From Tethya wilhelma (Eukaryota > Porifera > Demospongiae > Tethyida > Tethyidae), in the NCBI GenBank assembly GCA_964030475.1, contig CAXIPT010000004.1, positions 1,531,086-1,595,085 of the forward strand: 64,000 nucleotides of DNA. The letters run 5' to 3'. Under the pieces are notes generated by a model, which made no database searches, had not been told where the DNA came from, and saw nothing but the letters and a program-made list of their open reading frames with translations. Below, piece after piece: positions 23,204 to 33,530 of the stretch (position 1 is the first letter of the stretch; each line of letters begins with the position of its first letter). A program made the translations under genes and the position numbers.

Positions 23204-24614
23204 ATGCCAAGAGGGAAGCAGTTTAGAAGCAAGGAGAAGGAGATGGCCTACAGAGTGCTGAAGTTTTTCGAGGACGAGAGTAAGAAGACGCCGAATGCCA
23301 GTATCGCTCCATTGAAGAGAGCTGCAGAAGCTACTGGTAAGCAATTTACTTCAGTAGGGCTTCAGACCTTTACATGTTTGTATTAAATTCAGCAATCCCT
23401 AAAAGGAGCTTGTGTCGGATCAAGAAGCAGAAGATTGAGCAGGCAGGCAAACCCTTTGAGTCACCGGTCAAGAGGTTAGCTATAGATTTGACACCTCATA
23501 TGAAGCCATGTTTTGACTGCTAAAAATTGTTTTGACAGGTATTCGAAAAGCCGTCTTGTCGTTGATCCCGATTCGTTTGACAGGGATGCTATCCGACGTA
23601 AAATATACCTCTTGTACGACCAGAAGGAAAATTTGACTCTTAAGAAACTTATATACTGTAAGTTCATCCTTTGTTTTTCTGGTCAATTAAATGCATCTGT
23701 TGTCTTGTATATAACTTAGACGATCCTGCGGACAGACGGTGTGTTTGATGGTTGCAAGGACTCCCTCCGCAGAGTTCTGAAGGACATGGGCTTCTCCCAC
23801 AAGAAAGTCAACCACAAGCGCTACTACTATGAGCAGCCAAGAATCATTACCTGGCGTCACAAATACCTGAGAAGAATGCGGAAGAACAGAACTGAAAAAC
23901 GGCCAGTGGTGTATCTTGATGAGACTTGGCTGAATGCCCATGATGGGAAGGATAATGCCTGGGTAGAAAAAGACCCTATTTGTCCCAAAGGAACCCTCGG
24001 AGGAGTGAGGTTTGTGAAATTATTAATGTGATTGGTCTGTTGTATACAATATTCCACAATTTGCAGGAGACCATCAGGAAAGGGTCAAAGGCTCATTATC
24101 CTTCATGCCGGTGGAGTGGATGGGTGGGTGCCTGAGTGTGAGTGGGTGTTCCAGTCAAAAAAGGATACTGGTGACTACCACAACGAAATGTGTGCCGAAA
24201 GCTTTGAAAGCTGGTGGACAACTCGGCTCCTACCCAACATCCCCCCCAGAAGCCTCATTGTCATGGACAATGCTCCATATAACAGCCGTCAAATTGAACG
24301 ACTGCCTGTGAAAAGCTGGACAAAGAAGAAACTCATTGAGTGGTTGGACGAGAAAGGTGAGTAATTTATAATGCTACTTTCTGTTTTAAAATTAAACTAA
24401 TTTCTGTAGGTTTACCACATCCAGAAAAGGCGTTGAAGTCAGAAATTTGGAGTATTGCCCAAGCACACAAGCCCGAAGTAGAATATGTAGTGGACAAGCT
24501 TGCTGTTGCACAAGGACATGAGGCTGTTCGTCTCCCAGTAGGACACTGTGAGTTGAATCCAATCGAGATGGCCTGGAGTCAGATGAAAGGTTATGCCAAG
24601 GACAGAAATACCAC
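23204..24614 (+). CDS. Tc1/mariner-superfamily DDE transposase, six exons
   Basis: Exons 23204-23336, 23393-23474, 23539-23657, 23736-24009, 24067-24356 and 24410-24614 join in phase to about 367 codons. The N-terminus is basic (MPRGKQFRSKEKEM). The catalytic core has YLDETW (first Asp), SLIVMDNAPYN (second Asp) and CELNPIEMAWSQMKGY (Glu in NPIE). These are hallmarks of IS630/Tc1/mariner DDE enzymes, which cut and join DNA. The second Asp and the Glu are 81 residues apart, against 34 in classical mariner/Tc1. This is close to the DD82E spacing I recall for the Sailor family. Five introns are unusual for a mobile element and suggest a resident or domesticated copy. The C-terminal exon is uncertain: after a donor at 24615, an acceptor at about 24776 gives only 15 codons before a stop. 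Terminal repeats were not found. Confidence 0.75.
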
Positions 24615-24840
24615 GTAAGCTTTGTAGTGTGACTTTCTTAATTGTTTTGATTCAATCCATTTGTAATCTGTCCATACCCTACATCTATGATTTTTTTGTT
24701 GTTATGTATGCCATTTTAATGATTATTCTATCATTTTCATTTGTGAAGTTCATAACTTTAGTTATTTGTGCATTAGCCTTTATGGTGCTTAGACTGTGGT
24801 CTTTCAACTCGATCCCTTCATTTTGATATTCGTACTTAAA

Positions 24841-25554
24841 ATCAGCCAAAAGTTACACATATGAGAGATAGAGATAGAGTGTGTGCTGGAGCTGGAGCTC
24901 TGTAGTCTGCCTATATGATTGTAACAAGACAAAAAATTTAACACAATGGTATAAAAATTACTTAACAATTATGGATGTAAATGATACATCTGATAATATA
25001 ATTGGCTTTCAAGTTTTAAACCAAAGCTATGCTCACTCAGCATGTACACTCTAACACTCTTCTAATCCCCAAAATATTTGCTGAACAAACAGATGAGATC
25101 GCATCACTAATTAACCTAATTAGGATTGTACTACTGAGGTTGTACTGTCTCTAGCAACCAATGAAAAGAGAAGCCCACTGGGTGAATAGTTAGTTAATTT
25201 GGGACTTTTATAAGGAGTGATCAGTGATATAGGGCATAAAATCTTCACACATATACCTATAACCAATTAAAAAATTCTTAGTCACTCCATACGTAGTCTG
25301 GTTCCTGGGTGAATTGTATATACTGACTGACATCAACAGCAAATATAATGTCATGTATATTTTATTAATAAGCACATTTATTGCTAATGTCTATTATACT
25401 ACAAAAATAATTGTGACAAGTATTTATTGAATAGTATTCATGCAACACAATATCACCACAAGTATACCAGTAAAGAATTCAGTGGCTATAGCTATAAATA
25501 TATTTATGTTTTTGCATCAGACCCAATAGAATCATTACAATTATAGTGTAGCAA
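24841..25554. other. Intergenic, no gene recognised
   Basis: AT-rich spacer between the transposase gene and the degraded receptor-like gene. No exon or repeat family from this window was identified. Confidence 0.35.
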
Positions 25555-27723
25555 ATGATGGATGTAGTCATAGTGCAGTTTTGCATGATTTCGATGCTAT
25601 CATGCATATGGCTCTCTACTGTCTCAGCTAGCTCTCTGGAAGTTACAACTTGTCCCTTGTGAACTGTACCAACAGAAAAAAATGGAACTGAGACTTAATT
25701 GTGAGTGTGGAAATGGCATTCATAAATTGGTCAATTGTGGAGCAGATCTGAATATTTCAATTGCACTGCCATACTGTATGACCTTCAGTGAAGTCTTGAA
25801 CATGACAGTTGTTGGATCCTGTTACCATCACACCGATACACATGACTATGAATGTCACTACACAGCACTACCCAAACTCTATCAGAGAAACGATAGTTTG
25901 ATGTGCCATTTTGTAGATTACTGCTTTTCAGATGGAAATTGTATTCACTACCAGCATCAGGCTGGTCTAATGTGCACCAGCTGTGAAGAAGGTTATACTA
26001 CTCTTATAGCATTGCATGTGTTGAGTGCTCACACTACAAGAACAATTTGTTGAAATACCTAGTTATGGCATTTCTCCCTCTCACTGTCTTTTACATTCTA
26101 GTGGTCCTATTCAAAATAACTGCTTCATCTGGAAAAATTAATGGCTATGTGCTTATATGCCAGCTTTTATCTGTGCCTACTATGACAATAATACTTAGTA
26201 GATTGAATCAGCCGGTGTATGGTGGAATTTTTCTTACCTTTCTTGGAGTCTGGAACCTTGATTTTTTTCGAGGATTGTATCCACCATTTTGCTTACATCC
26301 TAACCTAACGGCACTCCAGACTCTCATGTTAGACTATGTGGTAGCTGTTTACCCACTGCTACTAGTTGTGTTCTCTTACATCTTTGTTGAGCTACACAGA
26401 CGCTACATTTTTATTGTTCAGTTGTGGAGACCTTTCTACCAATGTTTTGTTCGATTTCGTAAGAACTGGGACATCAAAGAATCACTAGTGGGAGCATTTG
26501 CCACCTTTATCTTACTTTCTTATGTGAAGATTCTTAATGTTTCTTTCCTTGTACTCACACCAAACACACTTTATGATATCAATGGAAACCAAGTTAAAAA
26601 ATGCTTTGTAATGTATGATTCAGCATATGAATTTTTTGGGCCAGATCATCTTCCCTACGCCTTGATAGCAATGTTTATGGTCTTTGTGTTCAACTTCATC
26701 CCACTGGTTCTTCTCTGTCTCTACCCTTGTCGTTGTTTCCACAAAGTTTTGAACTACTTTAACCTTCGTTGTTTGACACTACACATCTTTATGGACACTT
26801 TTCATGGCTGTTACAAGCTTCAGCCTAGATTAGATGGTGTAGATATTTTGCTGGTCTTTATGTCTTCCTACGAGTTATAAACTTTGTATCAGCAGCAATG
26901 TACCTTGGACCAAGTTATTATTTGTTTGTTAGTACTACCTTTTTTTATCACATCTGTGCTTGTTGCTACAACCAGACCTTACAAGTCTACAACGCATACT
27001 GTCTTGGATACAGTTTTCTTCTTGCTTTTAGGCTTGTGTATGCTGGGATTGTCAAGTTTTCAAGTTCATAGACAAGAAACAGTGTACATTTCACCTCTAT
27101 TAAATACTCTAATGCTTCCACTGGTCTTTGTGTTACCTCTGTATGGTATTGGACTAGTAGTCTATTCTATCATTCCTAAGACTGTAAACAGGATCCAGAT
27201 AAGATCTGGAAAATTTTTTTTCCAGATTCTGAAATTTCAAAGAGTTTAAAAAACTTAGATCTAAGCCGCTTGATTAGGCCTAAGCTGGTCTAAGCTTAGA
27301 TCTAAGCTTCATGATTAGGCCTAAGCAGGTCTAAGCTTAGGCCTAAGCTTTAATGATTAGGTCTAAGCTTAGACCTAAGCTTCATGATTAGGTCTAAGCT
27401 TAGGCCTAAGCTTCAAGATTAGGTCTAAGCTTAGGCCTAAGCTCGAGTGATTAGGCCTAATCAAAGAGGCTTAGATCTAAGCCTTGAAAAGTGTTCGAAA
27501 ACTCAGAATCCGGAAAAAAAAATTTCCGGATCTTATCTGGATTCTGTTTGTACTAGAAAAAATTTACCATATTGCTGAAAGGTGCAAGAATTACATCAAC
27601 ACAAAGACAGCTGACCAAGCAGAATTGGCTCCTATCTTACCCTACAGGTTTTACCATGGTGAGGAGTACCCTCCACTCTCACCAGCAACACCTCCAGTAA
27701 CATACCATGAAATAGTAAAGTAA
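25555..27723 (+). pseudogene. Degraded paralogue of the Cys-rich multi-pass protein
   Basis: Homologous along its length to 3981-5790. The signal-peptide region starts at 25555 (MMDVVIVQFC). Lesions, relative to that copy: the conserved Trp in CPLW is TGA; four extra bases (TAAT) before CECG shift the frame; about ten bases are missing between CEEGY and SYSIA; a further indel lies near 26830 after KLQPR; and a 362-bp MITE sits in the last membrane/tail junction at 27187-27548. The tail still reads YRFYHGEEYPPLSPATPP and TYHEI. With at least five independent lesions it cannot make the full protein. The membrane core 26047-26830 alone is still a long open frame. Confidence 0.85.
27187..27548. 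mobile_element. MITE with AAGCTT/TTAGGCCTAA palindromic core
   Basis: Terminal inverted repeats start AACAGGATCCAGATAAGATC at the left and, read inward from the right, AACAGAATCCAGATAAGATC. The flanks carry TGTA on both sides (27183-27186 and 27549-27552), a 4-bp target duplication. The interior is about five imperfect repeats built from nested palindromes (TTAGGCCTAA, AAGCTTAGACCTAAGCTT). The element interrupts a coding exon, so its boundaries are confirmed by the paralogous uninterrupted gene on the minus strand at about 4.2 kb. Confidence 0.85.
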
Positions 27724-27961
27724 CTACTGTTACATACCTCACATAGGGTCATAATTTTAATACACAACTATGTATCTATTATTATATCCTTTATACAGTT
27801 ATATTTTTTTATCAGATGAGTTTTAGTCCATGGAATATAGGTTTTCCTCATGTTTGTGACAATTATTGTAGTGTAATATTAATTCTATACTGCACATACA
27901 AACATTCGTATAAATTTTATGCTATTAATGTAACCAATGACATTGTTCAATTTTTAATACT

Positions 27962-28972
27962 ACAAGTAGTAAAAATTTCAAAAAAATAAGCAGTGTAGGA
28001 ATGGGCAATGCTGTAAAAAGTATTGGAACAAGGCATGTCTCAATTTCGGGCACATGACTACTTCATTTTCATTTTTGATCTCTCAATTATTGTCATAAAT
28101 GGTTCCAGAATTATCTATAGATGGACTTATCAGTACATACTAATGGTTCAAATTCCTGCAAATCTTATCATTTGGCTAAATAGTGGAATGAAGTATAGCA
28201 GGCATGATTAGATTATATTGGCCAAGACTTCAACACAAAAAAATGAAGTAGTCATGTGCCCGAAATTGAGACATGCCTTGTTCCAATACTTTTTACAGCA
28301 TTGCCCATTCCTACACTGCTTATTTTTTTGAAATTTTTACTACTAGTTCATTCACTTTTTTCAACACTACAGTGTGAAGACTGTTGGAGACTGGTTAGTC
28401 CCTACAAAAAGCTTGAGTAGCAGCTACATGCATTGTAATGCTAGAGTAACTAATGCGCATGCGTATTCAATGCCACGTGGATAGATAATGAATGACCTTT
28501 GAACTCTACCTACAGGAAGATTGCTACGTTGAAGTACATGAATTTATATGCTAAGTTTCACAGCTTTCTAGTTTTTGTTTAGGCCCTTTTGTGATGAAAA
28601 CGAGTATCAAGGAACGCAGTTCCCTTGAAAAGGACCTACCTAGTGCTGTCAAAGTTGGCTCCACACTTTCTGGTTCTCTGGAAACCGTGTTCAAGTAAGT
28701 CAGTCAGTACGTACGTACGTACGTACGTACGTAAGTACGTTAGGAGAACAAAAATGGCACTGTTGTGGCTTCCCACTGGCGCTCTCTACGAGTTCCCAGG
28801 GAAGTTTCTGTGAGTTTCAGGCCTTGCATGCAGTTGGTAATCTGTTGGAGAGAGCCTTTGAGCAAGTTTGAGAGCTTAACTTTGTTTTGTTAGATTTTTA
28901 TGATGATAAACATTTTGTATTGGGTCTATGAGACATGTGGCCCATTCCTACTATACGTACTACCGTACGTAT
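27962..28972 (+). mobile_element. Family A foldback element, copy 4 (best preserved)
   Basis: Left end ACAAGTAGTAAAAATTTC, with arms of about 110 bp that return at 28240-28349. The body contains a (GTAC)n run at about 28706-28734. It ends in the terminal hairpin at 28953-28972 (ATACGTAC, loop TACC, GTACGTAT) and directly abuts, tail to tail, a family B element at 28980. Confidence 0.9.
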
Positions 28973-28979
28973 GATTATT

Positions 28980-29197
28980 CCCAGTACGGTAGTACTGGGT
29001 ACACAGGAATGGCACGGATGGCCCATTAGCGCAATACAAATATTCACGCGAATAACTCTGCAAAAACTGAGCGCTTAGCACTAAAAGGCTTCTTAAGCTA
29101 CTATTTAGCTCTTTCTCTTTCTAATGAGCCCATAAACATGGCCTAAAACCATCGCTAAAGTAACAAACACAAACATGCCAAACCTCCAAATTTCTCC
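28980..29197 (-). mobile_element. Family B element, 3' part in inverse orientation
   Basis: Begins with the terminal hairpin at 28980-28999 (CCCAGTAC, GGTA, GTACTGGG) and continues through AAAACTGAGCGCTTAGCAC and TTTCTAATGAGCCCATAAAC. It is cut off at the single N at 29198, in the sequence that other copies read as GAGAAATTTGGAGGTTTGG. The 5' half is missing because of the join. Confidence 0.8.
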
Positions 29198-29481
29198 NTC
29201 TGATTTGAGAATGTCGGTAGAAAAAATTGAGTAACTTTCTAAATATCCAATCAATTCCAAAATTTTAAACACCATTGGAAAACGCTCGTTCTCCAGGTTT
29301 TTTGGTTGCTCTTTCAGCTTCCTACACCTTACCAATCAAAAGTTAGGTAGTTTGTCCCATATGAAAAGTATTGCATGAATCTCAATCATTATTTCACTTC
29401 CGCTGCAGCATTCTCAACTTGAACCAGATGGACTTTAGACATGAAGCTAAGCTTTATGTGTGTGCATAGCTATAAACTCAC

Positions 29482-30288
29482 CTATAGCTGGTTTGCCGGG
29501 GGTAAGGGGATCTCCCTCTCTAATTAGCAATGTTCCTCTCTGAATACCATACTCTGGGAGACTGGGTCCATTTGGAAAGAGTGGAACACCCTCTGGAGCA
29601 TAGTCCATGGGATCGGAATAGATGAGGAGTCCCTTACAACCAAAATGCTGAGCAAGATGAGCCTATGGAGGATGGGGACAAGAACATTACAGAGTAAGAT
29701 GATGTATCTTACTTCCTTGAATATGTGTACTTGTGGTTCCTCTCCAAACATAACTATACAAATGTGACGGTTATGATCTTCGTCTGACCTTATCTCCTCT
29801 GAAAATGGCGCCATACCTCACCATACAGATGTAGTTGGTGATGTTCAGAGTGAGGTTGATTGTGAGGTAGAGAAAGTCCTGGAGTCTGCCATAGTTTATG
29901 TACACCAATGGACCCTGTTTAGTATGAAAAATCAACATGATGAGCTATAAATACTAGAATTTTCCAAATAATGCACTCTAACCAAAAGTCAAAGTCTCAT
30001 TCTCTGAGAGGCCAAAGAAATTTATATACTACTTCTGATTTTCATCACATAATAAAAGAACTACTTGCATGTATGAAAAGACTCACAGAGACACTTCCAT
30101 TGCCAGAGTAGGCATTGAAAGGAGGGGCAACATCGGGATCTTTCTCGGCATCAATCAGAGGAGGTTCTTTCATGATGTAAGACTCATACAGCGTCCCTCC
30201 ACTGGAATTCTTTATCTCCAGTGAGTTGGGGTTACTGGTGTTGGGGTAGCTCAAGAGGACAGAGTAGTTGAAGAGAACAACCTTGTCC
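29482..30288 (-). pseudogene. Glutamate carboxypeptidase II-like (NAALADase) fragment
   Basis: Four minus-strand exons: about 30288-30087, 29914-29822, 29793-29713 and 29662-29482. They resemble the protease-associated (PA) domain part of NAALAD2/FOLH1. Readable blocks are YSVLLSYPNTSNPNSLEI, DVAPPFNAYSG, GPLVYINYGRLQDFLYL, CKGLLIYSDPMDY, YGIQRGTL and EGDPLTPGKPA. In the family these lie between the N-terminal membrane anchor and the zinc peptidase domain. The anchor, the metal-ligand region and everything downstream are absent. Repeat E abuts the 5' side at 30293, and single Ns lie at 29198 and 30620. Phases are consistent, so the exons themselves look healthy. Either the gene was truncated by the repeat or the rest was lost in assembly. 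Confidence 0.75.
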
Positions 30289-30292
30289 AGTA

Positions 30293-30619
30293 TGCTTAGT
30301 GCCTTGCTGGATCATCTTAAGGTCAAATGATCTCAATCTCTTGTGCAAATGCAACCTGCACCTTTGGAAAAAGAGACAAGATAAACTTTGTCCTTTTGTA
30401 GCAATAACAGATCAGACTCAGAGTCATGTTCTAAACAACAGTCCAGTTTCTCAAACTTCACGATAAAATGAATGTCATGACATACAGTTTTTGAATCCAC
30501 TGTTTCATCCACCAAGCCACATGCCTACAGGGTCCTTCATGTCAGTTGATCAATAGAAAGTAATATACTCTGACTCGGAGTATAAATTATTATCTATGGT
30601 TGATGTTCCAAACTAATTC
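30293..30619. repeat. Dispersed repeat E, copy 2
   Basis: Starts TGCTTAGTGCCTTGCTGGAT and matches 22255-22600. It ends at the single N at 30620. It lies immediately 5' of the first recognisable exon of the NAALADase-like fragment. Confidence 0.8.
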
Positions 30620-30620
30620 N

Positions 30621-30800
30621 TGCTTCAGGAAGAGTCTTAACTGAGTCACCAAACAATCGTGTAATTGTACTGAGTTTTATGTATTTGTGCATTTGTTTAC
30701 CCCCATGGATAATTACAACTTACACTTTTGTTAGTACTGAGCCTGCTCATACAGCATGTCTCTATGTATTTTCATGTGTTATTATGTTGTTGTATACTAA
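30621..30800 (+). pseudogene. Apolipoprotein-L-like gene, 3' end relic
   Basis: TGCTTCAGGAAGAGTCTTAA and the following 3' UTR-like bases match the end of the ApoL-like gene at 36267-36290 and beyond. Only the last codons (LQEES-stop) and 3' flank remain, starting directly after the N at 30620. With the ectodomain gene that follows, this shows a duplicated block. Confidence 0.75.
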
Positions 30801-31024
30801 AAAAAATGCTGCTACTAATTATTATTATTACACAATACTTTAACAGATTGTTAATTTTGTGACTGCATGCACATTCTTTTTCATACACTATTTGTTTTAT
30901 TTCTTGTGAACCATTGTTGTTTGTCCCATAATCTATCATTATGCTCATTAAAATTTTTGTGGCTTTATCATTAATTTTCCGCAGTACTACACCGCATGAC
31001 GACCTTTACCATTCTTTGGTATCA

Positions 31025-32284
31025 ATGAAAGGTCACAAAGGCGATTCTGGTCCCCTTCTTTCTGAAAATAGGCTGTATCATCTTGAAAGTAAGTGCATGA
31101 TGACTGCTTGCACGCAAATCAGCAAAATCATGTTTTATTGAGCCACACCCTACTATGTTACATGCATCACATCTTTGATTATGAAGCTCGAAGATTGTTT
31201 ATAATATTGACCCTTTTAGTTATTATTATGCAAGCAGACTCTCTACTACTGATTATAGCTGACATAATGAGAACAATGCATGTAGATTAAGACCGCTTTT
31301 ATTCACATTCAGCAGGTCACGTGCACTCTGACACCAAGATGAAAAAGGACATACTATCTCAATCCAAGAGCAAGTCACTCCCTCCAATCCCTGCTCCCTG
31401 TATTCTCCTCCTCTCCTACCTTCTTCTTCTAGTTTTCTTCATCATTCTTGTCTTTGTAGACTCCAGAGAAGATGTTACTCTAGCTCACCAAGGAGACATC
31501 CTCTATGTGTGAGCAGTGAGCAAGACAGCTTCTGGAACTCCAGACTGACCATCAGGGAAGCTTCCATCGACTATCGTACATCTCACGATATTGCAATTTA
31601 CGTTGTACCGACGTCAAAAGTGATCGTTCATACGGTTCAGAACACGTACCAACAAACTGATGGTATTTTTCAAGTAAATGCTTCAAGAATTACTGGGAAA
31701 GTTCCGTTCATTTATCAAATGCAGTCTATGGACTATCAGATGACTGCTAAGAATCAAGACCATATCATGACTCAAGGTGAACTGCTTGTGTTTGACAACT
31801 ATGGAGACTACAGCACATACATATCTGGATATGACTATGTCAAAAAGAATGCCGTGTTCAACCAAACCTTTCTGATTGGAGCCAATGACAACCCTGTCAC
31901 AAGTTCCTTAAAGTTTAGCCCCAAAGACCCAACTCACAAGTACTATTATGTGACCAGCTCTACTCCTGCTAACATTACCTACCGGTACAGAGCTACAATG
32001 GTTCAAAACGGTTACGACACTAAGATTACGGCAAAGAAACTTGCAAAGTTCGATTCGGATTCGATCCTAATAACAAGCTGTGTTTTGTGGACATAGCTGC
32101 AAACGATACCGTTGCTGTGTTGGCCTATGTCCATGCAAATGTTTCCGGTAGCGATATCACACAGGTTGTCGTGGACACCAGTCGAGTGCTGCCTCCTCCT
32201 AGTGTGTTGATGAGTGTATTTATTATTCTTGTCTTTTTGCCTCTTGTTGCCATGGTAATGTGTACCTTTAGACGCTATAACTAG
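31025..32284 (+). pseudogene. Double-anchored ectodomain protein, subtype A, broken copy
   Basis: Close paralogue of 38020-39531. Exon 1 (31025-31088) and the start of exon 2 are intact, including the N-terminal TM segment. Two extra bases after CTCTATGTG give a stop at 31510, and one base is missing in the run after GACACTAA (near 32022), shifting the frame again before the C-terminal TM. The C-terminal part (PPPSVLMSVFIILVFLPLV) is preserved in a third frame. Between the lesions the copy stays open, so the damage looks recent. Confidence 0.85.
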
Positions 32285-32858
32285 TTGTTAGATTTTACAT
32301 ACTTCTTTTTTTCTTTTGTCACCATTGTTTTTTGCTGCTTTTATTCCATTGATGTTTTGGTGAATGTAAGTAAAGGATTACTGGTCAAATGGTGAGTAAT
32401 ACGTACCATTATCATCATAACTGATGATTCTACTGTAGAGACTTGATAATTTGAGTCTGAGAGTCTCAGATTGGGCTGTTTCTTTTTCAGTTGGGTGACC
32501 GCCGGGTGGGGAAGGCAGGGCCCCGGAAGGGGAACATCCCCTCCTGAGAGTCAACACAAACTGCAGGCCTAATCACCCTCAGACTATATATATAGTCTTC
32601 TTTCCATTTTGGAGACTTTGCTGATGATTTTTGGTGTAATACTCTATTCTTGTGTGAAGGGCCTACTAGCCCTCACATTACCCGCCCGGCCTATTAAAGT
32701 CTTCCAATAGGCTAGTCTCATGAATCCAGCCCCTCACAATTCCTCATATGCTCAGGCTGCAAGTGTGGCTGGGCGCTTTGGGACAAGCATGGATACCACC
32801 CAACTAAGATGAATTTACCACATAATAATCATTTTTCCATGTCTTATTCTGACTGCAG
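32285..32858. other. Spacer upstream of GTF2H5, first exon not found
   Basis: This stretch should contain the first coding exon of GTF2H5, but no ATG followed by a VNVLKG-like frame was recognised. A GC-rich patch at about 32500-32550 may belong to a promoter or 5' exon. Confidence 0.35.
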
Positions 32859-32861
32859 CAG

Positions 32862-33376
32862 TGATCCGGCAATTAAGCAGTACATCAAGCACCTCGATGA
32901 AAACAACAGCCTAGGAAGAAGGTAAACTTAAATATATATATACATAATCATAGCGCAGCAACATGTGATCATCATGAGAATTGCATGATGTAACCACAAA
33001 ACTATTTGTAGTGGGGGGTCCTTATGCATGTGCATCAATAGCTTTATGTCCTGTTGTGTACCTGTAACTCTCCCCTCATTACCCAGCCTCATGGTCAATT
33101 AGAGTGTGCAAATACAGGTTTGAACTTGTTGTTAGTATAGACTGTCGAAACAACAGGGGAAAAAAAAATCATGCATTGTCTATAATAGTAGCAATAATAA
33201 TATCTATTGTGACATTCAAATTTGATGGGTTGTGACTTGGTGCCTGCAGGTTTGTTCTCCATGAGTTGGATGATCTACACTTGTTTGTAGCCAGTGATGT
33301 GGCTCAGCAGTTACAGCAGAAGTTAGATGAACTCATAGAAAAGAACTCTTACTCTGAATTTGAAACAAATAACTAA
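32862..33376 (+). CDS. GTF2H5: TFIIH subunit TTDA (p8), last two exons
   Basis: Exons 32862-32921 and 33250-33376. The product reads DPAIKQYIKHLDENNSLGRR, then FVLHELDDLHLFVASDV, then QQLQQKLDELIEKNSYS, and stops at TAA 33376. It aligns with the small (about 71 aa) TFIIH subunit whose human form has DPAMKQFLLYLDE and IDDTHVFV. TTDA stabilises TFIIH and stimulates XPB in nucleotide excision repair and transcription; it acts in the nucleus. The acceptor is GCAGCAG, so splicing at 32859 or 32862 would differ by one codon; the second gives the family's C-D-P. The first exon, of about 12 codons, was not identified. The gene sits on the same strand between two unrelated ectodomain-protein genes. 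Confidence 0.85.
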
Positions 33377-33530
33377 ATCTGCAAAAAAATCTCATTATTG
33401 TGATTAGTGATGCAGGCATGCTTATTCTGATTTACTTTACAATTATTATACTCTGCATATTATTATGGGGAGCTGTACATTGCCATGGGATGTACACTCA
33501 GGTATCAGGACTATCTGCATAAAAATTGTC

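Noticed and set aside
32501..32700. First exon of GTF2H5 at GTGAAGGGCCTACTAG (VKGLL-like)
   Set aside because: No upstream ATG in frame and no donor after it; probably coincidence.
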